From positions 248,001 through 312,000 of the forward strand of contig NZ_JAHKPV010000019.1 in assembly GCF_018860765.1 (NCBI RefSeq): a stretch of 64,000 nucleotides of DNA, in the 5' to 3' direction. Below, in pieces: positions 55,345 to 64,000 of this stretch (position 1 is the stretch's first letter; every line of letters starts with the position of its first letter). This DNA comes from Marinobacter salexigens (GTDB lineage Bacteria; Pseudomonadota; Gammaproteobacteria; Pseudomonadales; Oleiphilaceae). The position numbers and the translations under genes were made by a program. The notes under the pieces are model-generated. The model searched no databases, was not told the origin of the DNA, and was given only the letters and a program-made list of their open reading frames with translations.

Positions 55345-57045
55345 ATGAACGGCGCACAGCACATTCTCGACGCATTCCATCGCCACAACATCCAAACGGT
55401 TTTCGGTTATCCGGGTGGCTGCATCATGCCATTGTACGATGCTCTGGTGGATGATGTGCGCGTGGAGCATGTGCTCTGCCGCCACGAGCAAGGCTGCGCT
55501 CTGGCTGCCGACGGCTACGCCCGGGCCAGCGGCAGGCTGGGGGTTTGTATTGCAACATCAGGCCCGGGTGCCACCAACCTGATTACCGGCGTGGCCAATG
55601 CGCATCGAGATTCTATCCCCATGCTGGTTATTACCGGTCAGGTTCCATCGGCACTTATTGGCACCGATGCCTTTCAGGAAACCGATGTTTTGGGTATGAC
55701 GCTTGGCATCGTAAAGCACAGTTATTTGATTGAGAGCGCAGCCGAACTACCCGAAATTCTTGAAGAAGCCATGGACCTCGCACAAAACGGTCGGCCCGGG
55801 CCGGTTTGGATCGATATTCCTAAAGATCTACTATTGGACGACGTAACCGCTACACCGATGACCACACAAGCTCAACCAAATGCCACCTGCCCCGATCTCG
55901 AAAGCGCGATAGCTTTGCTGCGCGCAGCTCGTAAGCCGCTACTTTATAGCGGTGGCGGGATTAGCTTGGCCCACGCAGAGGAAAGCTTTCGGGCGTTTGC
56001 CGAGTGTTCTGCAATGCCTGCAGTAGTAACCCTCAAAGGTATAGGAAACTCTGGTAAAAACAGTGCCCACAACCTCGGCATGTTGGGTATGCACGGTTCC
56101 CGCGCTGCCAACAGAGCCGTAGACGAATGCGACCTTTTACTGGTCATTGGCGCTCGCTTGGATGACCGCGCTACCGGCAAGCTGGATGGCTTCGCACCCA
56201 ACGCCCGAACAATTCACATCGATGCCGATGCAGCAGAATTCAATAAACTTCGAAGTGCTGAAGTTGCGCTTCGCGGGGATCTAAACACCATTCTTGGTGA
56301 ACTGACCCACTCACTTAGGGAAACCCCTCTTGCGATCAACGATTGGCGCAAGCAGTGCCAAGCCTGGCGCACAACGGGTGGGTTTCAGGCAGCAGATAAC
56401 GAAGAGCCCTTGGCGCCCATTACCGGCCCGGCTTTTATCAGCCAGCTTTCTCGCACCACTCCAGAAGACACTATCATCGCCTGTGATGTTGGCCAGCACC
56501 AGATGTGGGTTGCCCAGCATTATCAGTTTGATCACCCGCGGCACCATCTTACCAGCGGTGGCCTCGGCACTATGGGTTTTGGGTTGCCAGCGGCTATAGG
56601 CGCTCAGTTTGCGAATCGCGATAGCACGGTTATCAATGTTACCGGCGATGGTTCCTTCATGATGAACGCACAGGAGCTGGCCACTGTTCGCCGATATAAC
56701 CTACCTGTGAAGCTGATCATTATGGATAACCAATGCTTAGGCATGGTTCGTCAACAACAGGAACTGTTCTACAACAATCGGGAAAGCCAAATTAACCTCG
56801 ATGACAACCCAGATTTCGTTGCCATGGCCCGAGCATTCGATATTCCAGCGCTGAAAATTGATCGCACAGATCAGGTGCGGCGAGGAATTGAAACCATACT
56901 GGCATACAGCGGCCCTATGCTGCTGCACGTAGCTATTGCCCGTGAAGAAAACGTTTGGCCAATTGTTAAACCAGGCGGAAGCAACAAAGAGATGATTGAT
57001 GAAACTCGCCGCACTGCAGCGGACAAAAAGGAGATGACCGCATGA
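55345..57045 (+). CDS. ilvG: acetolactate synthase large subunit IlvG
   Basis: 566 residues. It is thiamine-diphosphate dependent and makes 2-acetolactate or 2-aceto-2-hydroxybutyrate in valine, leucine and isoleucine synthesis. The N-terminal FGYPGGCIMPLYDAL carries the conserved Gly-rich entry; RHEQGCALAADGYARASG contains the cofactor-activating Glu. The C-terminal GDGSFMMNAQELATVRRYNLPVK is the ThDP/Mg motif (GDG...NN-like). Length and pairing with an IlvM subunit identify the isozyme II type. It is under attenuation control by the leader at 55163-55318. Confidence 0.95.
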   Translation: MNGAQHILDAFHRHNIQTVFGYPGGCIMPLYDALVDDVRVEHVLCRHEQGCALAADGYARASGRLGVCIATSGPGATNLITGVANAHRDSIPMLVITGQVPSALIGTDAFQETDVLGMTLGIVKHSYLIESAAELPEILEEAMDLAQNGRPGPVWIDIPKDLLLDDVTATPMTTQAQPNATCPDLESAIALLRAARKPLLYSGGGISLAHAEESFRAFAECSAMPAVVTLKGIGNSGKNSAHNLGMLGMHGSRAANRAVDECDLLLVIGARLDDRATGKLDGFAPNARTIHIDADAAEFNKLRSAEVALRGDLNTILGELTHSLRETPLAINDWRKQCQAWRTTGGFQAADNEEPLAPITGPAFISQLSRTTPEDTIIACDVGQHQMWVAQHYQFDHPRHHLTSGGLGTMGFGLPAAIGAQFANRDSTVINVTGDGSFMMNAQELATVRRYNLPVKLIIMDNQCLGMVRQQQELFYNNRESQINLDDNPDFVAMARAFDIPALKIDRTDQVRRGIETILAYSGPMLLHVAIAREENVWPIVKPGGSNKEMIDETRRTAADKKEMTA

Positions 57046-57323
57046 AGGTTGAGAGCAGCCATAAGACATCAAACTACACTATTACCTGCCGCATGAATCA
57101 CGAAGCCGCAGCACTTGAGCGCCTGTGCCAAGTGGTTCGCATTCGAGGATTTCGAATTGCAAAGATGGCGGTGGAGACAGCAGACGGGGCGCTGGATATC
57201 GCGCTAACCATTCAGGGCACGCGCCCTGTGGCTATGCTTCAGTCACAGCTTGAAAAGCTACACACCGTAGCGGAAGTTAAGCTTGCTGCGCCGGTGGTGG
57301 CTGCGGCAACTCGCATTGCGTGA
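57042..57323 (+). CDS. ilvM: acetolactate synthase small subunit IlvM (ACT domain)
   Basis: 93 residues. It has a single ACT domain (YTITCRMNHEAAALERLCQVVRIRGFRIAKM, about 14-44), the regulatory form of isozyme II. Its ATG overlaps the TGA of ilvG (ATGA), so the subunits are translated together in equal amounts. A 10-bp hairpin follows 10 bp after the stop. Confidence 0.93.
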   Translation: MKVESSHKTSNYTITCRMNHEAAALERLCQVVRIRGFRIAKMAVETADGALDIALTIQGTRPVAMLQSQLEKLHTVAEVKLAAPVVAAATRIA

Positions 57324-57333
57324 TTTAGCGTAA

Positions 57334-57360
57334 GCAGGGCAAGCTTTTCCCTTGCCCTGC
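57334..57360. terminator. hairpin between convergent ilvM and thiolase genes
   Basis: GCAGGGCAAG and CTTGCCCTGC form a perfect 10-bp stem with a 7-base loop, exactly between the two convergent stops. There is no T-run on either strand, so it is a strong hairpin but not a textbook terminator. Confidence 0.7.
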
Positions 57361-57369
57361 TCGAAAGCA

Positions 57370-58551
57370 TCAGACCAGCTCGATAGCAACCGCGGTCGCT
57401 TCGCCGCCTCCAATACACAGAGACGCAACGCCGCGCTTAAGGCCTTTCTGTTTTAAGGCGTTCATCAGCGTAACCAAAATACGCGAGCCGGAGGAGCCGA
57501 TGGGATGCCCCAACGCACAGGCGCCGCCGTATACGTTCACTTTGTCTGCATCCAATCCCAACTCATTGATCGCCAATAAGGAAACGACGGCGAAGGCTTC
57601 GTTGATCTCAAACAGATCTACATCGTCCTTGGTCCATCCTGCCTTTTTCAACACTTTTTCGATGGCACCGATGGGGGCCAGAGTGAACTCTGCGGGTAAC
57701 TGGGCGTGGGTGGCGTGGGCGACGATTTTTGCCTGAATTGCCAGACCACGCGCTTGCGCTTCCTCAGCCGAGGCCAACACCAAAGCCGAGGCACCATCAC
57801 TGATGGAGCTGGCGTTGGCAGCCGTTACGGTACCGTCTTTTTTGAAGGCCGGTTTCAGATTGGGGATTTTCTCGGGGCGAGCATTACCGGGTTGTTCGTC
57901 AACGCTTACCTGAGTATCGCCACCACGGGCAGATACGGTTACCGGGCAAATCTCCGCCTCGAACCAGCCGTTGCTGATGGCTGCGTTGGCGCGCTCCAGA
58001 GACCGAATGGCAAAATTGTCCATCTGTTCACGGGTAATTTTGTAGTCGTCTGCGCTTTTTTGCGCGAACACACCCATCAGGCCGCCTTCATAAGCATCTT
58101 CGAGGCCATCGAGGAACATGCTGTCCATCACCTGCCCGTGACCCATGCGCATTCCGCCACGAGCTTTTGGTAGCAGGTAAGGTGCCTGGCTCATGTTCTC
58201 CATGCCACCGGCAATCATAATATTGTTGGTGCCAGCTTTAATCTGATCATGGGCCATGATCACTGCTTGCATGCCGGAACCGCACATTTTGTTCACAGTG
58301 GTGCATCCGGAGCTGTCAGGAATACCTGCACCACGGGAGGCCTGACGAGCAGGGGCCTGACCCAATCCGGCAGGCAACACGCAACCCATGATCACTTCCT
58401 GAACATCCACAGGCTGCAATCCGCTGCGCTCAATGGCTGCTTTGATAGAAGTAGCACCCAAATCCGGAGAGCGTACGGAACTTAGGGATCCCATCATTCC
58501 ACCCATGGGGGTTCGGGCGGAGCCGGCTATTACTACATCGCGTTCTTTCAT
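57370..58551 (-). CDS. acetyl-CoA acetyltransferase (thiolase)
   Basis: 393 residues from the ATG at 58551, preceded by GAGGA 8 bases upstream; a longer start at 58569 is possible. The active-site Cys is in NKMCGSGMQAV, the His in GGACALGHPIGSSGS and the second Cys in SLCIGGGEATAV. It condenses or cleaves acetoacetyl-CoA or 3-ketoacyl-CoA. It is the last gene of the five-gene acyl-CoA cluster and is close to acetoacetyl-CoA thiolases in motif detail, which would suit the last step of isoleucine or butyrate breakdown. That is inference. Confidence 0.92.
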   Translation of the reverse strand: MKERDVVIAGSARTPMGGMMGSLSSVRSPDLGATSIKAAIERSGLQPVDVQEVIMGCVLPAGLGQAPARQASRGAGIPDSSGCTTVNKMCGSGMQAVIMAHDQIKAGTNNIMIAGGMENMSQAPYLLPKARGGMRMGHGQVMDSMFLDGLEDAYEGGLMGVFAQKSADDYKITREQMDNFAIRSLERANAAISNGWFEAEICPVTVSARGGDTQVSVDEQPGNARPEKIPNLKPAFKKDGTVTAANASSISDGASALVLASAEEAQARGLAIQAKIVAHATHAQLPAEFTLAPIGAIEKVLKKAGWTKDDVDLFEINEAFAVVSLLAINELGLDADKVNVYGGACALGHPIGSSGSRILVTLMNALKQKGLKRGVASLCIGGGEATAVAIELV

Positions 58552-58579
58552 GGAAACTGTCCTCAGCATTGAATGGGAA

Positions 58580-59728
58580 TTAACGACCTAAAATCGACCG
58601 TGCAATAATCTCCTTCATCACTTCCGACGCGCCGCCGTATATGCGCTGCACACGCGCATCCATAAAGGCGCGAGAAATGGGGTATTCCGTGGTGTAGCCA
58701 TAACCACCAAACAACTGCAAGCAGCCATCTGCGACACGGCACTGCATTTCGGTGGCGCTGTATTTAGCCATGGAGGCGGTGGGTGCATCCAGCTCACCGG
58801 CTTCGTACTGACTTATGCACTGGGCCACAAACGCTTTGTTAACCTGATAATCGGTTTCCATGCGGGCGATTTCAAATCGGGTATTCTGCAGTTGAGCCAG
58901 CTTCTGACCGAACAACTCCCGCTCTTGGGCGTATGCAATGGTTAGATCTAGCGCACCTCTGGCCGCAGCTACGCCAAGCGCACCTATAACCAACCGCTCC
59001 CGCGGCAGTTCCTGCATCAGATAAACAAACCCCTTGCCCTCTTCGCCAACAAGCGCCGATGCTGGCACACGCATATCAGAGAAGAACAGTTCAGAGGTAT
59101 CGCCACTGTGCTGGCCTATCTTGTCGAGATTCCGTCCTTTGCTGTATCCGGGCAGGCTCGTGTCCACCAAAAACAAGCTGATACCTTTGGCACCAGCAGC
59201 AGGGTCGGTTTTTGCAGCAACAATCACCATGTCCGCGTGCTGGCCGTTGGTGATGAAGGTTTTCGATCCGTTCAGAATATAGTCATCGCCATCCCGCACA
59301 GCACTCGTGCGCATGGCTTGCAGATCACTTCCGGCACCTGGCTCGGTCATAGCGATGGCGCCCACCACCTCTCCCGACACCATTTTCGGCAGCCATTGTT
59401 GCTTCTGGGCTTCATTCCCCAAATGGCTGATGTAGGGAGCAACGATATCCGAATGCACCATTACATTGGTGGAGAGCGCACCAAACCCCATGCGTGCGAG
59501 CTCTTCGCCAACAACCACAGAGTACTGGAAAGGCGCGCCACAGCCGCCGCAATTCTCGGGTATGTCGACACACAACATGCCTGCATCGCCAAGAGTGGTC
59601 CAAAGCTCACGGGGCACAAGGCCGGACTTTTCCCAAGCCTCGTAATGAGGCGCAACTTCTGTTTCCAAAGCTTTGATGACAGATGAACGGAACAGAGCCA
59701 ACTCTTCTTGATCTACCGTGTTTGTCAT
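58580..59728 (-). CDS. acyl-CoA dehydrogenase, LCAD-like
   Basis: 382 residues, standard length. FAD-binding block AIAMTEPGAGSDLQAM, then SKTFITNGQHADMVIVAAKTD. The C-terminal YGGASEVMKEIIARS replaces the YEGT catalytic Glu of the MCAD type by Gly; the base may instead be the Glu of QELPRERLVIGALG near residue 240, as in LCAD. This matters when predicting its substrate. It follows the SDR gene by 27 bp and precedes the thiolase by 28 bp, all in one operon. Confidence 0.92.
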   Translation of the reverse strand: MTNTVDQEELALFRSSVIKALETEVAPHYEAWEKSGLVPRELWTTLGDAGMLCVDIPENCGGCGAPFQYSVVVGEELARMGFGALSTNVMVHSDIVAPYISHLGNEAQKQQWLPKMVSGEVVGAIAMTEPGAGSDLQAMRTSAVRDGDDYILNGSKTFITNGQHADMVIVAAKTDPAAGAKGISLFLVDTSLPGYSKGRNLDKIGQHSGDTSELFFSDMRVPASALVGEEGKGFVYLMQELPRERLVIGALGVAAARGALDLTIAYAQERELFGQKLAQLQNTRFEIARMETDYQVNKAFVAQCISQYEAGELDAPTASMAKYSATEMQCRVADGCLQLFGGYGYTTEYPISRAFMDARVQRIYGGASEVMKEIIARSILGR

Positions 59729-59755
59729 TGCGCTCTCCTTTAAAGGGTATTGGAT

Positions 59756-60517
59756 TTATTTAGGCGCCATGCGCAAAGCGCAGTCCAGCCGGATGGTTTC
59801 GCCGTTTAAAATGGGGTTACGCACCATCTGGTCTACCATCATGCCAAATTCAGCAGGCTCGCCCAGGCGTTTCGGGAACGGCAGAGTTGCCGCCAAGCTG
59901 TCCTGAACCTCTTGCGGCATGCCGGACATCATAGGAGTCATGAACAGGCCTGGTGCAATGGTGTTTACACGAATGCCTTCGCGGGCAAGTTCACGAGCCG
60001 ACTGGATCGTTAAACCCACAACCCCACCTTTCGAAGCACTGTAGGCTGCTTGCCCTATTTGTCCCTCGTAAGCCGCCACTGATGCCGTGTTGATGATCAC
60101 ACCGCGTTCGCCGTCAGCATTTGGTTCGCGCTGGGCCATATCAGCAGCAGCAAGCCTTAGAATGTTGAAGGTGCCAATCAGGTTAATCTGTATAACCTTA
60201 CTGAAGCTCTCTAGCGGCATAACACCATCGCGCCCCAGAATCTTGGCCGCGGGGCCAATGCCTGCGCAACTCACAGCAATGCCACAAAGGCCATGGGCTT
60301 CACGGGCAGCAGCTATTGCCGCTTCCGCGCTTTCAGCCGAGCTCACGTCGCAGTGCACAAAAATTCCGCCTATATCCGCTGCAACCTTCTCACCCTGCTC
60401 TTTTTGCAGATCAAAGATTGCTACTTTACAGCCAGCAGCAGCCAGCGCCCGGGCCGCGCCCTCGCCAAGTCCTGAGGCGCCACCTGTCACAATGGCTGGT
60501 ACATTATTAAATTCCAT
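59756..60517 (-). CDS. short-chain dehydrogenase, 3-hydroxyacyl-CoA dehydrogenase type 2 (HSD10)-like
   Basis: 253 residues from the ATG at 60517 with GGAG 6 bases upstream. VTGGASGLGEGAAR is the NAD-binding loop, and the catalytic tetrad includes Ser in NTASVAAYEGQIGQ and YSASK. IAPGLFMTPMM (HSD10-like) and the C-terminal GETIRLDCALRMAPK match the 2-methyl-3-hydroxybutyryl-CoA dehydrogenase group used in isoleucine degradation and other 3-hydroxyacyl-CoA oxidations. A perfect palindrome at 60568-60585 lies about 50 bp upstream, suggesting its own promoter and control. Confidence 0.9.
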   Translation of the reverse strand: MEFNNVPAIVTGGASGLGEGAARALAAAGCKVAIFDLQKEQGEKVAADIGGIFVHCDVSSAESAEAAIAAAREAHGLCGIAVSCAGIGPAAKILGRDGVMPLESFSKVIQINLIGTFNILRLAAADMAQREPNADGERGVIINTASVAAYEGQIGQAAYSASKGGVVGLTIQSARELAREGIRVNTIAPGLFMTPMMSGMPQEVQDSLAATLPFPKRLGEPAEFGMMVDQMVRNPILNGETIRLDCALRMAPK

Positions 60518-60567
60518 CAACTTCTCCCTTCAAACTGGGTGTTATAGGCTGAACTGGCCCCATCAAT

Positions 60568-60585
60568 GTTTACGTTAACGTAAAC
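60568..60585. promoter_or_regulatory. perfect 18-bp palindrome, probable operator of the SDR-ACAD-thiolase unit
   Basis: GTTTACGTTAACGTAAAC is identical to its reverse complement. It lies 51 bp upstream of the SDR start, between the two halves of the acyl-CoA cluster. It resembles MerR-type LiuR sites described for branched-chain amino acid and fatty-acid degradation genes, though I recall that motif only approximately. Confidence 0.7.
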
Positions 60586-60625
60586 TGTAACCAATTCAGC
60601 TTTAAAAAGAAATCTGTGTGTTACA

Positions 60626-61813
60626 TCAGTTAATGCGCTCAACGATCAACGCAATTCCCTGACCACCGCCGATGCACATGGTTATAAGGCCATAGCGTCC
60701 GCCGGTGCGCTCAAGTTCAGCAAGGGTTTTAATGATAAGAATGGAGCCGGTTGCGCCCACTGGATGGCCCATCGCAACGGCACCGCCGTTCGGGTTAACC
60801 TTATCCGCTGACAAGCCCAACTCCTTGCTTACAGCCAACGCTTGCGCTGCAAAAGCTTCGTTAGACTCGATCACATCCAGATCGGCCACGCTGAGTCCGG
60901 TTTTCTCCAGTACGGTCCGCACCGCAGGGATGGGTCCAAGCCCCATCACACTCGGGTCTACCCCGGCAAAGGCATAGCCCACAATGCGTGCACGGGCTTT
61001 GAGGCCGCGCTTTTCCGCTTCCGCTGCGCTGGTCAGCACCATGGCGGCGGCGCCATCATTAATGCCTGAAGCATTACCTGGAGTAACGATGCCGTCTTTT
61101 GTGAAGGCCGGTTTCAAACCTCCAAGGCTCTCTGCTGTGGTGCCCGCGCGCACATGCTCATCCTGTTCGAAAACAACCTCTTTTCGCCCCTGCTTTACGG
61201 TTACCGGTACGATTTGTTCTTCAAAGTATCCTTGTTCAATAGCTTGGCTGGCCCGACGGTGGCTTTCTGCGGAGAAGGCATCCAAATCTTCGCGGGTTAG
61301 GCCGTATTTTTCCGCAATACGCTCTGCCGTCATGCCCATGTGGCCACTGCCAAACGGGTCGGTGAGCGTTCCCAGAGTCATATCAACCGCTTTCCCGTCA
61401 CCCATCCGCAAACCTTTGCGAACGTTGGGCAGAACATAGGCGCCCTGGCTCATGATTTCAGTGCCTCCAGCCAGAGCAATCTGACTGTCACCCATAATGA
61501 TCATCTGTGCGGCACTGATAACCGACTGCACGCCGGAACCACAAAGGCGGTTTACGTTGAATGCAGCAGAGCCTTTCTGCAGGCCGGAGTTCAGGCCGAT
61601 GTGGCGGGCTACGTAAGCATCGGCCGGGCCAGTTGGAATAATGTGACCAAACACCGAATGATCGATGTCTTCCGCAGGCACGCCAGAGCGGCTAATCGCC
61701 TCCTTAGCTGCGAATGTTCCAAGCTCAGCTGGGCTCAGGGAACTCAGGCTGCCGCCAAAACCACCAATGGCAGTACGGGCACCGTCGAGAATGACAACAT
61801 CAGTAAGTTTCAT
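60626..61813 (-). CDS. acetyl-CoA acyltransferase (thiolase), BktB-like
   Basis: 395 residues from the ATG at 61813 with GAGGA 8-9 bases upstream; the 61888 start overlaps the previous gene and is rejected. NRLCGSGVQSV, GGAVAMGHPVGATGS and MCIGGGQGIALI hold the catalytic Cys-His-Cys. It is the second thiolase of the cluster, which suggests that two chain types or two steps are handled. The gap to the upstream dehydrogenase is 49 bp. Confidence 0.92.
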   Translation of the reverse strand: MKLTDVVILDGARTAIGGFGGSLSSLSPAELGTFAAKEAISRSGVPAEDIDHSVFGHIIPTGPADAYVARHIGLNSGLQKGSAAFNVNRLCGSGVQSVISAAQMIIMGDSQIALAGGTEIMSQGAYVLPNVRKGLRMGDGKAVDMTLGTLTDPFGSGHMGMTAERIAEKYGLTREDLDAFSAESHRRASQAIEQGYFEEQIVPVTVKQGRKEVVFEQDEHVRAGTTAESLGGLKPAFTKDGIVTPGNASGINDGAAAMVLTSAAEAEKRGLKARARIVGYAFAGVDPSVMGLGPIPAVRTVLEKTGLSVADLDVIESNEAFAAQALAVSKELGLSADKVNPNGGAVAMGHPVGATGSILIIKTLAELERTGGRYGLITMCIGGGQGIALIVERIN

Positions 61814-61862
61814 TACTTTTTCCTCAATATCTGGATGACTGGAATTCCACAAAACGCATAAT

Positions 61863-63005
61863 CTATTTACCCAACATGGAGCGGGCAATAACTTCTTTCA
61901 TAATTTCGGATGTGCCGGCATAGATTGTCTGCACACGGGCGTCTACGAAGAATCGCGATACAGGGTACTCCAGGGTATACCCGTAGCCCCCAAATAGCTG
62001 CAAGCACTCATTGGCGATATCGCACTGCATTTCCGTAAGCATCAATTTGAGAATGGCGGCTTCCGTTGGCCCCATTTCGCCTTTAAGGTAGCTTCCGATG
62101 CATTGATTCAAATAGGCTTTCGCTACCTCAAGCCGTGCCTTGGCCTCAGCCAGTTTGAACCGGGTATTCTGGAAATCCGCAACCCGCTGACCAAAGGCGT
62201 GGCGTTGTTGCACATAATCCAGAGTCAGCGCCAGCACGCCCTCAGTTGCACCCACCGCTTGTGCGCCTACCCCCAAACGTTCCCGGGGTAACTCCTGCAT
62301 GAGATAAGCAAAGCCCCTGCCCTCCTCACCAAGCAGTGCATCATGGGGTACCAAAAGATCAGAGAAAAAAAGCTCTGCCGTATCGCTGGCATGCTGACCA
62401 ATTTTACGAATACCTTTCCCGCGGGAAAACCCGGGCAAGCTGGCATCCACAAGAAACAGGGAAACACCTTTCGCACCGGCTTGGGGATCGGTTTTGGCAC
62501 ACACAATCACCAATTCGGCGTGCAAACCATTGGTAATAAATACCTTGGCACCATTGAGCACATAACCTTTTTCCGTACGCTGCGCGGTGGTGCGCATAGC
62601 CGCCAGATCGCTACCGGCATTCGGCTCGGTCATAGCTATTGCACTGAGAATATCGCCGCGAATCATCGCTGGGAGATAGTGCTGTTTCTGGGCCTGCGTA
62701 CCAAGGTGCAGAAGATAGGGCATAACTATATTGGCGTGAATGTTGTAGCCACCGGCCAGACCGCCAAAGCCCTTGCGAGCTATTTCTGAGATCGCCAGCT
62801 GTGAGATTTCGAAGCTGGCAGCCGCGCCTCCGTACTCTTCCGGCATATCAATACCGAGCATGCCGGCTTGCCCCAGTGTATTCCAAACCGAGCGCGGGAT
62901 TGCAGATTGTTCCTCCCACTGTTCGTAGTGTGGCGCGATTTCCTTATCTAAGACCCGGTTGATCATTTCATGAAACAGCGCGGTATCTTCTTGGTGTCCG
63001 GACAT
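61863..63005 (-). CDS. acyl-CoA dehydrogenase, LCAD-like
   Basis: 380 residues, closely similar in order and motifs to the 58580 gene: AIAMTEPNAGSDLAAMRTT, AKVFITNGLHAELVIV, LPRERLGVGAQAVGA and YAGTSEIMKEVIARSMLGK at the end. As in that gene, the usual YEGT Glu is missing (YAGT), so the LCAD-type Glu in LPRERL is the likely base. The two genes look like an old duplication that diverged. The start is ATG at 63005, first gene of the cluster, divergent from an AraC regulator. Confidence 0.92.
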   Translation of the reverse strand: MSGHQEDTALFHEMINRVLDKEIAPHYEQWEEQSAIPRSVWNTLGQAGMLGIDMPEEYGGAAASFEISQLAISEIARKGFGGLAGGYNIHANIVMPYLLHLGTQAQKQHYLPAMIRGDILSAIAMTEPNAGSDLAAMRTTAQRTEKGYVLNGAKVFITNGLHAELVIVCAKTDPQAGAKGVSLFLVDASLPGFSRGKGIRKIGQHASDTAELFFSDLLVPHDALLGEEGRGFAYLMQELPRERLGVGAQAVGATEGVLALTLDYVQQRHAFGQRVADFQNTRFKLAEAKARLEVAKAYLNQCIGSYLKGEMGPTEAAILKLMLTEMQCDIANECLQLFGGYGYTLEYPVSRFFVDARVQTIYAGTSEIMKEVIARSMLGK

Positions 63006-63165
63006 AGATAACCTCTCAAGTAACTTTAATTAGCAAACCTATCAACAAACCCATTGGTCATCTGATTATTCAGGCAGCCAATCATTTAAAGGGTTATCCT
63101 GCTCGTCGGGAATGGCCGTACAAGCCGAAAAAATTGACACAATACGCACCTGATCATCCGTATAT

Positions 63166-64000
63166 ATGCCGAAACCGCAATCCGTACCCCACATCGCCAA
63201 CCACTACCTGCAAGCTTCCATTCGCGGGGCCGAAAGACAAGGGTTGAGCAAAGACACCCTTCTGGGCAAGGCAGGGATTCCAGCCGACTGGATCAGCAAG
63301 CCCGAGCAACTCATTACAGAGCAACAGCTCACCCAGTTAATTAAGAGCGTGTGGCGAGCAACCCGCGATGAATTTATGGGGCTTTCAACAAGCCCCTGCA
63401 AAAACGGCACCTTCGCGTTGATGGCAGACTACTGCCTTGGCTCAGCGTCTCTAGGGGCCGTATTGCGCAAAAGCGCCCGGGTATACACCGTCGCCTGCAA
63501 CAACGTCGATATCGGTCTGGGCGAAAGCGACAGCAACAAACTGGTGCTTTTCCGCCTTAGTCTCGAAGATGCCAGCCAGGATACAGACCACATGCTGCAG
63601 GAATTTCTGCTTCTTATGTGGCAACGGTTCGCCTGCTGGCTGGTAGACCAGCAGATCCCGTTCGCCACAACCTGCTTCAGTTACCCCGCGCCGAAACATG
63701 TTAACGAGTATCGCGCTATGTTCCCGGCGGAGTTGAAGTTTAACGAGCCGGTATGCGGATTTTCATTGCATGAAAAGTACCTGCAACTCCCCATAACCCG
63801 GAGCGAAGCAGAGCTGGAGGTGTTCCTGAAGGAAGCGCCAGCCTACATCCTGCACAGGCCCGATATCGACGACAGCCTACGCAACCGTGTTCGCGCCTTG
63901 CTGGCAAGCCAGAACCTGAACAACATGCCCAGCCTTGCTGAAATTGCAGAACTGCTGCACATGACGCCCAGAAGTATAGGCCGCAAGTTACAGGAAGAAG
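63166..64000 (+). CDS. AraC-family transcriptional regulator (cut by right edge)
   Basis: About 278 residues visible, open at the window end. The N terminus is the arabinose-binding-like sensor region of the OruR/AraC group (GLSKDTLLGKAGIPADWISKP, then FALMADYCLGSASLGAVLRK). The first helix-turn-helix begins near residue 260 (LAEIAELLHMTPRSIGRKLQEE). It is divergent from the acyl-CoA dehydrogenase at 63005, 160 bp away, and is the obvious candidate to regulate that cluster. Many Marinobacter and Pseudomonas regulators of this type respond to acyl or aromatic compounds. The ligand is not known. Confidence 0.88.
   Translation, partial: MPKPQSVPHIANHYLQASIRGAERQGLSKDTLLGKAGIPADWISKPEQLITEQQLTQLIKSVWRATRDEFMGLSTSPCKNGTFALMADYCLGSASLGAVLRKSARVYTVACNNVDIGLGESDSNKLVLFRLSLEDASQDTDHMLQEFLLLMWQRFACWLVDQQIPFATTCFSYPAPKHVNEYRAMFPAELKFNEPVCGFSLHEKYLQLPITRSEAELEVFLKEAPAYILHRPDIDDSLRNRVRALLASQNLNNMPSLAEIAELLHMTPRSIGRKLQEE

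Noticed and set aside
1..64000. CRISPR array, prophage or transposon
   Set aside because: No regularly spaced repeats, transposase or integrase motifs, or phage structural genes were found.

Overview
The window looks like part of a chromosome from a marine gammaproteobacterium, most probably a Marinobacter-type organism. The evidence is the housekeeping genes present (recA with a LexA box, pncC, mutS, seven-iron fdxA, djlA, alkB, ilvGM), several fatty-acid or acyl-CoA degradation clusters, and many regulators and transporters. The genus is an inference from gene content. I saw no insertion sequence, prophage, CRISPR array, tRNA or rRNA.

Layout. 1-6.3 kb: a truncated MalT/LuxR-type ATPase regulator is divergent from a three-gene beta-oxidation operon (acyl-CoA dehydrogenase, FadB-like bifunctional enzyme, thiolase). 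6.7-11.4 kb, minus strand: LpxR-type lipid A deacylase, aromatic amino acid permease, a flavodoxin-like protein, recA and pncC. 11.5-14.6 kb: mutS and fdxA, ending at a strong terminator. 14.6-21.6 kb, minus strand: LysE exporter, an unknown conserved protein, a coupled DegV/metal-dependent hydrolase pair, a permease and an acyl-CoA synthetase. A FixL/FixJ-type two-component system is divergent from the synthetase. 23.9-27.9 kb: a MocR regulator is divergent from a small protein coupled to a PhzF isomerase, with a perfect inverted-repeat operator between them, followed by an HI0933-type flavoprotein. 27.9-32.9 kb: a chemoreceptor and a PilJ-HAMP-PAS-GGDEF-EAL protein.

33-43.5 kb is the most distinctive part. 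It holds a lone trpB, then a four-gene overlapping operon (ABC permease, ATPase, Tat-exported binding protein, NnrS) divergent from a TonB receptor behind a Fur-like AT-rich region, then an anaerobic (class III) ribonucleotide reductase locus. In that locus NrdD stops after its zinc site, and the glycyl-radical tail is a separate 48-residue ORF with its own strong ribosome binding site, followed one base later by nrdG. Upstream of nrdD I read a good promoter, two NrdR-like boxes at the expected spacing, a cobalamin riboswitch and a hairpin that can sequester the nrdD ribosome binding site. The simplest reading is that B12 shuts off this B12-independent reductase, presumably because a B12-dependent class II enzyme is encoded elsewhere.

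43.5-55 kb: a small membrane protein, a Usp/SulP pair, an MgtC-DUF4010 membrane protein, AlkB, a DjlA-amidase pair and an RND efflux pump. 55-57.3 kb: ilvGM behind a classical branched-chain attenuator (leader peptide plus terminator). 57.4-63 kb, minus strand: five acyl-CoA degradation genes, with a perfect 18-bp palindrome before the distal three, divergent from an AraC regulator cut by the right edge.
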